A DNA stretch of 7,288 nucleotides from Pseudomonadota bacterium (GCA_018822065.1 JAHJKV010000040.1:1-7288), one strand, 5' to 3'. Positions 1-6,189 are shown, counted from the stretch's first letter. The notes: generated from the letters alone by a model not told the origin. Translations and numbers: made by a program.

Positions 1-170
1 GTCATATACAGGCTTGAGAGCAGGTCCCAATCCTCGATGAGCATGTACCCCACCACGCCCATGACAAAGGAAACAAAGAGCATGACCAGGCCCATGAGAA
101 TATCCCAGAGCATGCCCCATTTCCGTTTGAACATACGGATATTGGCATTCAATCTTTCAATTGCATTCAT
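1..170 (-). CDS. N-terminal part of a membrane protein, probably a two-TM potassium channel (partial, runs off the left edge)
   Basis: Reading the minus strand from ATG at 170 gives 56 open codons that reach the window edge. The first 17 residues are basic and hydrophilic (MNAIERLNANIRMFKRKWG). A hydrophobic helix follows at about residues 20-42 (LWDILMGLVMLFVSFVMGVVGYMLI), then an acidic and aromatic stretch, EDWDLLSSLYM. This order (basic N terminus, first TM helix, then 'E-x-W-x-x-x-x-x-LYM' leading into the pore helix) is how prokaryotic Kch/TrkA-type potassium channels begin. In that family a TVGFGE/D selectivity filter should come within about 15 residues, just outside the window, so the ion specificity is inference. 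The start codon directly follows the uvrB stop codon (TAGATG), with a GGGAGG ribosome-binding site formed by the last uvrB codons. Co-transcription and translational coupling with uvrB are therefore likely. It could instead be another small membrane protein. Confidence 0.6.
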   Translation of the reverse strand, partial: MNAIERLNANIRMFKRKWGMLWDILMGLVMLFVSFVMGVVGYMLIEDWDLLSSLYM

Positions 171-2168
171 CTAGCCTCCCATTTCCAAGAGCCTGTTTCG
201 AAGAGCGATGATCCTGTCCCGAAGCCCGGCTGCCCGCTCAAATTCCAACTCCTGAGCCGCCCCGCGCATCTCCCGCTCCAACCGCTTGATGTCCCCGGCC
301 AGCTTCTTGGGGTCATCATAGGAGATCGGGGCCGCACCTGGGCCGACATCTCCACCATCACCCTCAGCTGAGCGCGAGGACAGGATATTGCCCACCTGCC
401 TGCGGATGCTCACAGGCGTGATGCCATGGGCCAGGTTGTGGGCGACCTGAACCGCGCGGCGGCGGTCGGTCTCGTCCATGGCCCGACGCATGGAATCTGT
501 AATCTTGTCCGCGTAGAGGACGACCCGCCCTTCCACGTTTCTGGCGGCCCGGCCAAAGGTCTGGACCAGGGAGCGTGTGCTGCGCAAAAAGCCCTCCTTG
601 TCCGCGTCCAGGATGGCCACCAGGGAAACCTCGGGAAGGTCGAGCCCCTCGCGCAGGAGGTTGATGCCCACCAGGACATCGAATTCACCGGCCCGAAGGG
701 CCTGGATGATGGCCATGCGCTCGATGGTGTCGATGTCCGAATGCAGATACCGGGTCTCGACGCCCATCTGCTGCAAATATTCGGTCAGGTCCTCGGCCAT
801 GCGCTTGGTCAGCGTGGTCACCAGGACTCTCTCATCCCGCTCCACTCTCTTTTTGCATTCGGAAAGCAAATCGTCAATCTGTCCGACGCTCTTTCTTACC
901 TCGATTTCGGGGTCCACCAGTCCGGTGGGACGGATGATCTGTTCGACCACCAACCCTTGAGCCCTGTCCATCTCCCAGGGACCGGGCGTGGCCGAGACGT
1001 AAACCGCCTGGCCCTTGCGCTCCAGGAACTCGTCAAAATTGAGCGGCCTGTTGTCCAGGGCCGAAGGGAGCCGGAAGCCATAGTCCACCAGGGTGGTCTT
1101 GCGAGAGCGGTCGCCGTGGAACATGCCGCCCACTTGGGGCACGGCGATGTGGGACTCGTCCAGGAACATGATGAAGTCCTCGGCAAAATAATCGAGCAGT
1201 GTAGCCGGCGGCTGGCCCGGTTCGCGGCCATCCAGATGGCGGGAGTAGTTCTCAATGCCGTTGCAGTAGCCCAGTTCCTCGATCTGTTCCAGGTCGTACA
1301 TGGTCCGCTGCTCCAGCCGTTGGTGCTCGACAAGCATGTTGTTCGCCTTGAAATAGCGCAGTCGCTCACCCAGTTCGGTGCGAATGTCCTCCCTGGCGCG
1401 GTCCAGGTTGTCGCGGTCGGAAACGTAGTGGGAGCCGGGATAGATGACGGTCTTTCTGATGCGGTGGCGGACCTCGCCGGTCAGGGGGTCGGTCTCCAGG
1501 ATGGATTCGATCTCGTCGCCGAAAAATTCAATCCGCAAGGCCTGCTCGCGCTCGTAAGCTGGAATCAACTCCACCACGTCGCCCCGCACCCGAAAAGTGC
1601 CACGGTGGAAGTCGTAGTCGTTGCGCTCATAGTGAATTTCAACCAGCCGGGAGAGCAGTTGTTCCATGGAGAGGTGCTGCCCCTCTTCCACGGGCATGAC
1701 CATGGTGGCGTAAAAATCCGGCGAGCCCAGGCCATAGATGCAGCTCACCGAGGCCACAATGATCACGTCGCGACGGGTGAGCAGGGCGTGGGTGGCCGCG
1801 TGCCTGAGCTTGTCGATCTCATCGTTGATGGCACTGTCCTTCTCGATGAACAGGTCCGAATGAGGCAAATAGGCTTCGGGCTGGTAATAATCGTAATAAC
1901 TGACGAAATATTCAACCGCATTTTCGGGAAACAAGGACTTGAATTCACCGTAGAGCTGAGCGGCCAGGGTCTTGTTCGGGGCCAGGATCAGAGCCGGACG
2001 ATCCAGTTCGGCGATGACCTGGGCCATGGTGAAGGTCTTGCCCGTACCCGTGGCCCCGAGCAGCACCTGGTCGGCAACGCTCTGGCGCAGGTTTTCGCAC
2101 AATTCGCGGATAGCCTGGGGCTGGTCGCCCGTCGGCGTCAGGTCAGTAGACAGTTTGAACAGCGACAT
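171..2168 (-). CDS. uvrB: UvrB, excinuclease ABC subunit B
   Basis: Damage-recognition helicase-like subunit of UvrABC nucleotide excision repair. UvrA loads it onto damaged DNA, and it then recruits UvrC for the incisions. The 665-residue protein is full length for the family (E. coli 673). Visible landmarks in order: Walker A GATGTGKT at 38-45; the damage-probing beta-hairpin with YYDYYQPEAYLP at 91-102; Walker B DESH at 337-340; SATPG at 392-396; the motif V-like region GINLLREGLDLP at 501-512; motif VI QTFGRAARN at 536-544; and the C-terminal UVR motif at about 622-662 (UvrC contact). All key residues are present. The start is placed at ATG 2168 because MSLFKLSTDLTPTGDQPQAI aligns with the normal UvrB N terminus. 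No Shine-Dalgarno sequence lies in front of it, and the promoter is only nine bases upstream. The region between motif VI and the UVR motif (about 598-618) is Gly/Asp rich, as expected for the family's flexible linker. Confidence 0.98.
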   Translation of the reverse strand: MSLFKLSTDLTPTGDQPQAIRELCENLRQSVADQVLLGATGTGKTFTMAQVIAELDRPALILAPNKTLAAQLYGEFKSLFPENAVEYFVSYYDYYQPEAYLPHSDLFIEKDSAINDEIDKLRHAATHALLTRRDVIIVASVSCIYGLGSPDFYATMVMPVEEGQHLSMEQLLSRLVEIHYERNDYDFHRGTFRVRGDVVELIPAYEREQALRIEFFGDEIESILETDPLTGEVRHRIRKTVIYPGSHYVSDRDNLDRAREDIRTELGERLRYFKANNMLVEHQRLEQRTMYDLEQIEELGYCNGIENYSRHLDGREPGQPPATLLDYFAEDFIMFLDESHIAVPQVGGMFHGDRSRKTTLVDYGFRLPSALDNRPLNFDEFLERKGQAVYVSATPGPWEMDRAQGLVVEQIIRPTGLVDPEIEVRKSVGQIDDLLSECKKRVERDERVLVTTLTKRMAEDLTEYLQQMGVETRYLHSDIDTIERMAIIQALRAGEFDVLVGINLLREGLDLPEVSLVAILDADKEGFLRSTRSLVQTFGRAARNVEGRVVLYADKITDSMRRAMDETDRRRAVQVAHNLAHGITPVSIRRQVGNILSSRSAEGDGGDVGPGAAPISYDDPKKLAGDIKRLEREMRGAAQELEFERAAGLRDRIIALRNRLLEMGG

Positions 2169-2177
2169 GGTTGAAGC

Positions 2178-2205
2178 ATTGTACTGGATTTCCTACCAAT
2201 CGCAA
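2178..2205 (-). promoter_or_regulatory. Sigma-70 type promoter of uvrB, predicting a leaderless or near-leaderless mRNA
   Basis: On the minus strand, TTGCGA (2205-2200) is followed after 16 bases by TACAAT (2183-2178). This is 4 of 6 and 5 of 6 matches to TTGACA/TATAAT. Only nine bases (GCTTCAACC) separate the -10 box from the uvrB ATG, so the expected start of transcription falls two to four bases before the ATG. No ribosome-binding sequence lies between them, which agrees with leaderless translation. I infer this from spacing alone; another promoter further upstream cannot be excluded. Confidence 0.6.
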
Positions 2206-2245
2206 CTGGAGTAAACCCTTGAGAAGATGGCCCAAAGAAGGTAGT

Positions 2246-2758
2246 ATGGCCCAAACAAAACCGGAGCCCACCCCAATGCAGATCACCATTGAATCCTCAG
2301 ATACCCCGCTCACCGGACTTCGCGCCTACGCCCTGACCATCACCATCAAGAGTTTCAAGGGACGGCGGGGTGTGGATGTGCATCTCTTCCGTCCCCAGTG
2401 GGACCCTGAGGAAGAGGAAATTTACGACTGGAACATGCTCATCGGCGACCCGATGCCCGGAGCGCCGGGAGACGCGGACTCCACCCGCAGGATGATCATG
2501 GAGTCCTTCACCGAGGAGGAACGCGACCGGATCGTGGAGTTTCTCAAGGAGCAGTACAGCGGCAGGCTCGATGCCATCACGGCTCGGCCCATGGAGTTCC
2601 CGGTGCCCCTGGGACTGCCCGCCCTGTCGGACATGAGCGAAGGCAAAGACATCGGCTTCATCCGCTTCGACAGGATTCCTAGCTACAGCCTGGACATTCC
2701 CCTGTCCGGACTCTACGACCTGGCCCGCCATGAACCCTTGGTGGACCAGGACGATTAG
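2246..2758 (+). CDS. Protein of unknown function, 170 residues, acidic and soluble
   Basis: I do not recognise this family. The start at ATG 2246 (MAQTKPEPTP...) has a GAAGG ribosome-binding site five bases upstream. A longer frame beginning at 2171 would lie inside the uvrB promoter and has atypical Trp/Lys/Arg-rich residues, so I rejected it. ATG 2276 (MQITIES) is a weaker alternative. The protein has no signal peptide, membrane segment or Cys cluster. Visible segments: a likely beta-strand pair at about 22-48 (LTGLRAYALTITIKSF, then VDVHLFRP), an acidic stretch WDPEEEEIYDWN at 52-63, a probable amphipathic helix at 88-110 (FTEEERDRIVEFLKEQY), and a Pro-rich hydrophobic segment MEFPVPLGLPAL at 116-127. 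Codon use is GC3-rich like its neighbours, which supports real coding. It is transcribed divergently from uvrB and converges on the glycosyltransferase gene. A small cytoplasmic accessory protein is the most I can say. Confidence 0.85.
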   Translation: MAQTKPEPTPMQITIESSDTPLTGLRAYALTITIKSFKGRRGVDVHLFRPQWDPEEEEIYDWNMLIGDPMPGAPGDADSTRRMIMESFTEEERDRIVEFLKEQYSGRLDAITARPMEFPVPLGLPALSDMSEGKDIGFIRFDRIPSYSLDIPLSGLYDLARHEPLVDQDD

Positions 2759-2772
2759 GCCCGACACTTCAC

Positions 2773-2814
2773 GACAAACAGCCCGGCTTCCGCAAGGAGA
2801 TTGGGCTGTTTGTC
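2773..2814. terminator. Inverted repeat between convergent genes, probable bidirectional terminator
   Basis: GACAAACAGCCC (2773-2784) and GGGCTGTTTGTC (2803-2814) form a perfect 12-bp stem. The 18-base loop can itself pair weakly (CTT/AAG). It fills the 55-bp gap between the stop codons of the genes ending at 2758 (plus) and 2814 (minus); the right arm overlaps the last base of the minus-strand stop codon. Neither side has a real run of T (the plus side reads TGTCTATT), so intrinsic termination may be inefficient. Position and symmetry are the main support. Confidence 0.6.
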
Positions 2815-4460
2815 TATTCGGCGTCTTCCAAAGCCGAGATCAGCAATCCGCCCGGATCGCGGGCCGCCAGGATGCGGACAAGACGATCCTGCTCCCCTGC
2901 CCTGGCCGCGATATCACGCGCGGAAAATAATTCGCTTAAGCCCTCGTCCAGGCGAAAGGCCCGAAGATGGGTCAGGGCCAGTTCCAGGCTCAGACGCCAG
3001 TTGGCGGGATCGTGCAGGGCAAGATGGGACAAAAAGCCCATGCGGCCCGGTTCCGCACCAGTGACGTCGGCCACGGCCTGGGAAAGACGCTGATAGGTAC
3101 GCAGGTCCTCAATGTCGGCTTGCAGGCCCGTGAGCAGGCATTCCAGGGCCGTCATGGGCAAGTGGCGGTCTTCCCGGAAGAGAAAACCGGCCCGCATGAG
3201 GTCACCAAGACGCTGTTGCTCACGCGCCCAGAGACGGCAGAGCTGGGCCGCATTGTCCGGTTTGGGGGCCACCCGGTTTTTCAGGCTCTCGACATAGCGG
3301 TACCAGAAGAGCTTGGCCAAGTCCCACTCCTTGAGCCGCAGGGCCGCCAGGGAACAGAGACAGTCCAGGCGCAGATTGCCAGCCTTGGGTTTGCGCAACA
3401 AGGTTCCCAGCAGTTCGGAAAGAGCCTCGCGCTGATCCAGAAACGCGAGGGCTCGGAGGCGAGCGGCAAGGACCTCGGAGTCATCGCCCAGGGACGTGAG
3501 CATCTCAAGCACCCTGTCGGACGACATGTCCATGCGGCCGCCTTCCCAGAGGGCGAAACAGGCCAGGGTGAACGCCTTGCGCGCACCCTCCCCCGTGGCC
3601 GCGCTGCCACCAGAGGCAAGGGTCCGCTCCAGCAGCCGCCCGGCCCGGTGCTCGGGCAGGTGTTCGCGCTGGACCCGCTCCCAGGCTGCCAGCCCCAGAC
3701 GCATCCCGGCCAGTGGGTCGGCCCGGTAGCGGTCGATGAGAAATTTCAGATCAAAAACATGCTCGAAGAGTTCGATCTCCACGCTGGGCTCAAACAACTC
3801 GGTCAGTTCTTCGGAAATGTTCGGGTTGAACACTGCGCAGCCGCAGGAGGCGGCCTCGAAGAGGCGAAAATTCACTTCACCGAAGATGGTCTCGTTGGGC
3901 ACCATGCGGGAATCGGCGTACCAGTCCATCATCTGCCCGAAGGTCAGGCCCTCCACGGGCTCGACGCCATAATTCCTGCGCAGGAACTGGGCAAACCACA
4001 TGCGGCCTGGACGGTGCTCGGTCACCCGGCCCACAAAGGCGATGTCCCGGCTGCGGCGCGGGTGGGGCGTGAAGGGACGGCGGACACCGAACCAGGGTAG
4101 CCATTCCACCCGGGCGATTCCGGCCCGCTGGAGCCTGGGGATCCAGGCCTTCTGGGTGGTCAGCACCAAGTCGAAGAGCTTGCCGTAATGTCCGTGCCAG
4201 TCGAGGTTCATATGGGTATCCACTGACCAGAACGTTTTGGGACAGGAAAGACGGGGCAGCCCCCTGAGCAGGGTGCGCGAACCAAGCCGCTCGGTCTGGA
4301 TGATCGCGTCCGGCACAAACCCCGCGGTTTCCAGGGCGGCAGGCAGGTCGAAGACGATCTCCTCCGGCCGGAGATTGAGGATCGCATGGCCCAGGGTGCG
4401 CAGGTGTTCGATCAGGTCGGCGCGACCGTGGATGAAGCAGAGGTTCAGGGGCTCATGCAT
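2814..4460 (-). CDS. Glycosyltransferase (DUF3880 / CgeB-like, GT-B fold) with a helical repeat-like C-terminal extension
   Basis: A 548-residue cytoplasmic protein with no signal peptide or TM helix. Residues 1-130 resemble the DUF3880 N-terminal Rossmann-like domain found in sulfate reducers, with the landmarks FWSVDTHMNLDWHGHY (77-92), LFDLVLTTQ (95-103) and VEWLPWF (118-124). Residues about 135-285 match the C-terminal nucleotide-sugar-binding half of CgeB-like transferases (Glyco_trans_1_2): DIAFVGRV at 139-146, NFRLFEAASCGCAVFNP at 197-213 (the conserved 'R-x-FEA-x-xCG' loop and its Glu), and HRAGRLLERTL at 271-281. From about 290 to the end the sequence becomes Ala/Leu-rich helices with TPR-like periodicity, probably a protein-interaction or substrate-presenting module. 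The donor and acceptor sugars cannot be read from the sequence. No surface-polysaccharide cluster is adjacent, so it is an orphan transferase; a glycoprotein (for example flagellin) or LPS target is possible. The ribosome-binding site before ATG 4460 is weak (GAG about 10 bases upstream). Confidence 0.88.
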   Translation of the reverse strand: MHEPLNLCFIHGRADLIEHLRTLGHAILNLRPEEIVFDLPAALETAGFVPDAIIQTERLGSRTLLRGLPRLSCPKTFWSVDTHMNLDWHGHYGKLFDLVLTTQKAWIPRLQRAGIARVEWLPWFGVRRPFTPHPRRSRDIAFVGRVTEHRPGRMWFAQFLRRNYGVEPVEGLTFGQMMDWYADSRMVPNETIFGEVNFRLFEAASCGCAVFNPNISEELTELFEPSVEIELFEHVFDLKFLIDRYRADPLAGMRLGLAAWERVQREHLPEHRAGRLLERTLASGGSAATGEGARKAFTLACFALWEGGRMDMSSDRVLEMLTSLGDDSEVLAARLRALAFLDQREALSELLGTLLRKPKAGNLRLDCLCSLAALRLKEWDLAKLFWYRYVESLKNRVAPKPDNAAQLCRLWAREQQRLGDLMRAGFLFREDRHLPMTALECLLTGLQADIEDLRTYQRLSQAVADVTGAEPGRMGFLSHLALHDPANWRLSLELALTHLRAFRLDEGLSELFSARDIAARAGEQDRLVRILAARDPGGLLISALEDAE

Positions 4461-4519
4461 GTATGGCTCGATCTCATTCCCGACTGAAGGCCACGAGGAC
4501 AGGTTACACTGCGGGCATC

Positions 4520-4545
4520 GTTATACAAAGCGACGGTAAAATCAA
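4520..4545 (-). promoter_or_regulatory. Weak candidate promoter for the glycosyltransferase gene
   Basis: On the minus strand the best -10 box in the 157-bp divergent gap is TATAAC (4525-4520), preceded by TTTG. The only TTG-type -35 (TTGATT, 4545-4540) is 14 bases away, shorter than optimal. It would give a leader of about 50 bases before ATG 4460. The rest of the gap (4461-4617) shows no clear plus-strand promoter with standard spacing, no long hairpin and no repeat that I can see. Confidence 0.3.
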
Positions 4546-4617
4546 TGGGGGCCGTGCGATGACAAGCGTCGGTGAATGGGCTATCAGGAAGAGGCGCGAC
4601 AGCGCAAGGAGACCCCA

Positions 4618-4914
4618 ATGCCTCAGACCATCGCCCTGGAACTCTGCAAGGCCTATCAAGCCAAGCGCACCTCGGACCCCACTCTGGAGCGGTCCACCAT
4701 CTTCAAGCATCTGCTCTGGGCCAGACTCGATGGACGCATGGTCATGGACGCCGAAATCGACCGCATGGCCCTGGAAGCAAAGACCTTGTTCGACCTGACC
4801 ATCCTCCTCGTGCAGCAACTCAAACCACAGTTCCAGGACCCGACCCTGAACAAGGCCCTACGCACCCAGCTCAAGCGCTACTTTGACCTCAACATGCCAG
4901 ACGGCCTCAAATAA
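4618..4914 (+). CDS. Small protein of unknown function, 98 residues, mainly helical
   Basis: The start is set by a textbook ribosome-binding site, AAGGAG at 4606-4611, six bases before ATG 4618 (MPQTIALELCKAYQ). An in-frame ATG at 4576 exists, but the extra 14 residues would be translated across this site, so I rejected it. The product is soluble with no signal peptide. It looks all-alpha: helix about 3-15, helix about 24-36 (RSTIFKHLLWARLDG), helix about 41-68 (MDAEIDRMALEAKTLFDLTILLVQQL), helix about 76-90 (LNKALRTQLKRYFDLN). It has a single Cys at residue 10, so it is not a metal-binding ribbon. Only 12 bases separate its stop from the exporter gene, so the two are probably one operon. I do not recognise the family, and a regulatory or accessory role for the exporter is only a guess from linkage. 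Confidence 0.8.
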   Translation: MPQTIALELCKAYQAKRTSDPTLERSTIFKHLLWARLDGRMVMDAEIDRMALEAKTLFDLTILLVQQLKPQFQDPTLNKALRTQLKRYFDLNMPDGLK

Positions 4915-4926
4915 TACTTCTTTCCC

Positions 4927-5664
4927 ATGGAATCTTTCATGTTCGGATACGCAGCAATTGCTGCCACCTTCGCCTTTGCCGGACTGGTTCAGGGCATCAC
5001 TGGCTTCGGTTCCGTCCTGGTCGCCCTGCCGCTGCTCTCCCTGCTGCTCCCGGTAAAAACTGCCATTCCTCTGGCCAGTCTCATGGCCCTGGTGATCAAT
5101 ATCACCCTGACGGTATATCTCTGGAAGCACATCCACTGGAAACGCGCCCTGATTCTCCTGGCTGCCACGGTACCGGGCATCCCCCTCGGCCTCTGGGCCC
5201 TCAAGGTGGGGGACGTTTCCTGGTTGCAAGCGGTCATCGGCGTGGTCCTGCTCGCCTTCTGCCTGCATGGCTTCTTTGCCAAAGGATTCAAGCGTCCTCC
5301 TGGAAATTTCTGGGCGGTCATCGCTGGTTTCAGCTGCGGCTTTTTAAGCGCGGCCATCGCAGCCGGAGGGCCTCCTGTGGTGGTCTATGCCTCCTCGCAA
5401 AAATGGAGCAAAGACGAGATCAAGGCATTGATGTCCGGCTATTTCATGGTCACCAACATCATCGTCGTCGTTGGATACACTCTCAGGGAACTGATTACCC
5501 TGGATATTTTTACACATTTCATCATCAGCGTCCCCACACTGTTCCTGGCAATCTGGCTGGGGCAAACGTTATATTCCCGCCTATCTGGTCAGGATTATCG
5601 CAAGGTGGTCATGGTCATGGTTCTCATTCTCGGTGTCGTCATGCTCTACCGCTCCCTTGCCTGA
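4927..5664 (+). CDS. TauE/SafE-family (TSUP) membrane exporter
   Basis: A 245-residue inner-membrane protein of the sulfite exporter TauE/SafE family (PF01925), whose members move sulfite, sulfoacetate, other organosulfonates or related anions. It has seven to eight hydrophobic segments, at about 7-18, 27-47, 47-66, 72-93, 100-116, 126-147, 170-186, 193-212 and 226-243 (some may be half-helices). The family's internal duplication is visible: the first half has GLVQGITGFGSVLVALPLL (19-37) and the second has AGFSCGFLSAAIAAGGPPVV (133-152), each a Gly-rich re-entrant-like signature. The length is normal for the family. ATG 4927 has no ribosome-binding site; ATG 4939 (MFGYAAIA) has only a weak GGAA, so translation probably depends on coupling to the gene 12 bases upstream. 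In a sulfate reducer, export of sulfite or a C-sulfonate is a reasonable inference, but the substrate cannot be deduced. Confidence 0.93.
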   Translation: MESFMFGYAAIAATFAFAGLVQGITGFGSVLVALPLLSLLLPVKTAIPLASLMALVINITLTVYLWKHIHWKRALILLAATVPGIPLGLWALKVGDVSWLQAVIGVVLLAFCLHGFFAKGFKRPPGNFWAVIAGFSCGFLSAAIAAGGPPVVVYASSQKWSKDEIKALMSGYFMVTNIIVVVGYTLRELITLDIFTHFIISVPTLFLAIWLGQTLYSRLSGQDYRKVVMVMVLILGVVMLYRSLA

Positions 5665-5676
5665 TCCCCCCTTCCC

Positions 5677-5704
5677 TAAAGTTTCCCTTTGATCCTGCCG
5701 ATAT
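5677..5704 (+). promoter_or_regulatory. Sigma-28 (FliA/SigD) flagellar-type promoter
   Basis: TAAAGTTT (5677-5684), 12 bases, then GCCGATAT (5697-5704). The enterobacterial FliA consensus is TAAAGTTT-N11-GCCGATAA, and the Bacillus SigD consensus is TAAA-N14-16-GCCGATAT. The match is 15 of 16 to the first with a spacer one base longer, and exact to the second with a TAAA-to-GCCG gap of 16. Transcription would start near 5710, giving a leader of about 53 bases before ATG 5764. This is the strongest promoter-like sequence that I see in the window. Confidence 0.75.
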
Positions 5705-5725
5705 GAGTTCGTCGAGGATCAAGGG
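5685..5725. repeat. Inverted repeat overlapping the sigma-28 promoter
   Basis: CCCTTTGATCCT (5685-5696) pairs with AGGATCAAGGG (5715-5725) over 11 bp with one bulged T; the loop is 18 bases. The left arm is exactly the promoter spacer and the loop contains the -10 box. It could be an operator, or a hairpin in transcripts reading through from the exporter gene, which lacks any other terminator before 5764. There is no T-tract after it on the plus strand. Confidence 0.5.
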
Positions 5726-5763
5726 CATCGGACCCACGATGCAGCACCGCCTTGGGAGGGCAC

Positions 5764-6189
5764 ATGCAAGTACTGGCACATCTGAGCGGATTCAAGCGCG
5801 TCCTAGAGCTGATGAAGGCGGGCAAAACTGCCGAGGCAACAGCTCTGCAAAAAAGCCTGCAAGACGAATTCATGGTCCAGTTTGATGAAAACGAGACCCT
5901 GAAGCGGCAACTGAGCGAAGTTGCAGCCGTGTTGGACCTGTCCGAATGCATGTCTTTCGATGGTCAGAAGTACTGGCTCGAGGAAGATGGAAAACGGGAA
6001 GGCCCTTACTGCCAGGTCTGCTATGACAGAGACGCCACTCTGGTGCGCCTGGCCGAGCATGATCGGCATTATGAGTGCAGGAGCTGCCACAACCTGTACA
6101 TGAAGCCAAAGCTCAAGACAGTGACCCGAAAGGAAATCACGCTTCCCAAGACCCCGCTCAAGGAACCGATCCCGATCTTCGCCAAGTAG
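5764..6189 (+). CDS. Small zinc-ribbon protein of unknown function, predicted flagellar-regulon member
   Basis: 141 residues from ATG 5764 (MQVLAHLSGFKRVLELMKAG), with GGAGG four bases upstream. A TTG at 5752 in frame overlaps that ribosome-binding site and is unlikely to be used. The N-terminal 60 residues are helical with heptad-like spacing (about 9-58), suggesting a short coiled coil or oligomerisation helix. A likely treble-clef or rubredoxin-like zinc ribbon follows: CQVC at 83-86 and CRSC at 105-108, with the aromatic-rich context KYWLEEDG (69-76), GPYC and HYEC. The tail (112-141) is Lys/Pro rich and probably disordered. The CxxC-x18-CxxC arrangement is typical of structural zinc sites; binding of nucleic acid or protein is possible, and no enzyme motif is visible. 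An extra Cys62 lies outside the ribbon. The gene is expected to be transcribed alone from the sigma-28 promoter about 60 bases upstream and to end at the hairpin at 6208-6239. I do not recognise a named family. Confidence 0.87.
   Translation: MQVLAHLSGFKRVLELMKAGKTAEATALQKSLQDEFMVQFDENETLKRQLSEVAAVLDLSECMSFDGQKYWLEEDGKREGPYCQVCYDRDATLVRLAEHDRHYECRSCHNLYMKPKLKTVTRKEITLPKTPLKEPIPIFAK

Noticed and set aside
426..2174. 582-codon open frame on the plus strand opposite uvrB
   Set aside because: It is a GC-skew shadow of the uvrB codons. It has no recognisable domain and uvrB is certain, and its composition (Gly/Val/Gln/His/Leu rich) is typical of antisense translation.
2171..2199. Possible plus-strand promoter TTGAAG-N17-TACCAA for the gene at 2246
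   Set aside because: The spacing is right, but the -10 box matches the consensus poorly (3 of 6), so I could not support it as a feature.
2171..2245. Upstream extension of the gene at 2246 to a start at 2171
   Set aside because: The extra 25 residues would be encoded by the divergent promoter region and have unlike composition, and a good ribosome-binding site stands before ATG 2246.
2967..4100. 377-codon open frame on the plus strand opposite the glycosyltransferase gene
   Set aside because: Shadow frame. The minus-strand product has family signatures and the plus-strand frame has none.
4504..4529. Possible plus-strand promoter TTACAC / TATACA before the gene at 4618
   Set aside because: The spacer is only 12 bases, too short for sigma-70, and I found no better-spaced pair.
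5703..5885. Short frame starting MSSSRIKGIGPTMQHRLGRA, which resembles a helix-hairpin-helix motif
   Set aside because: Its ATG lies inside the sigma-28 -10 box and has no ribosome-binding site, and the frame then runs out of phase through the well-supported zinc-ribbon gene. The resemblance is probably chance.
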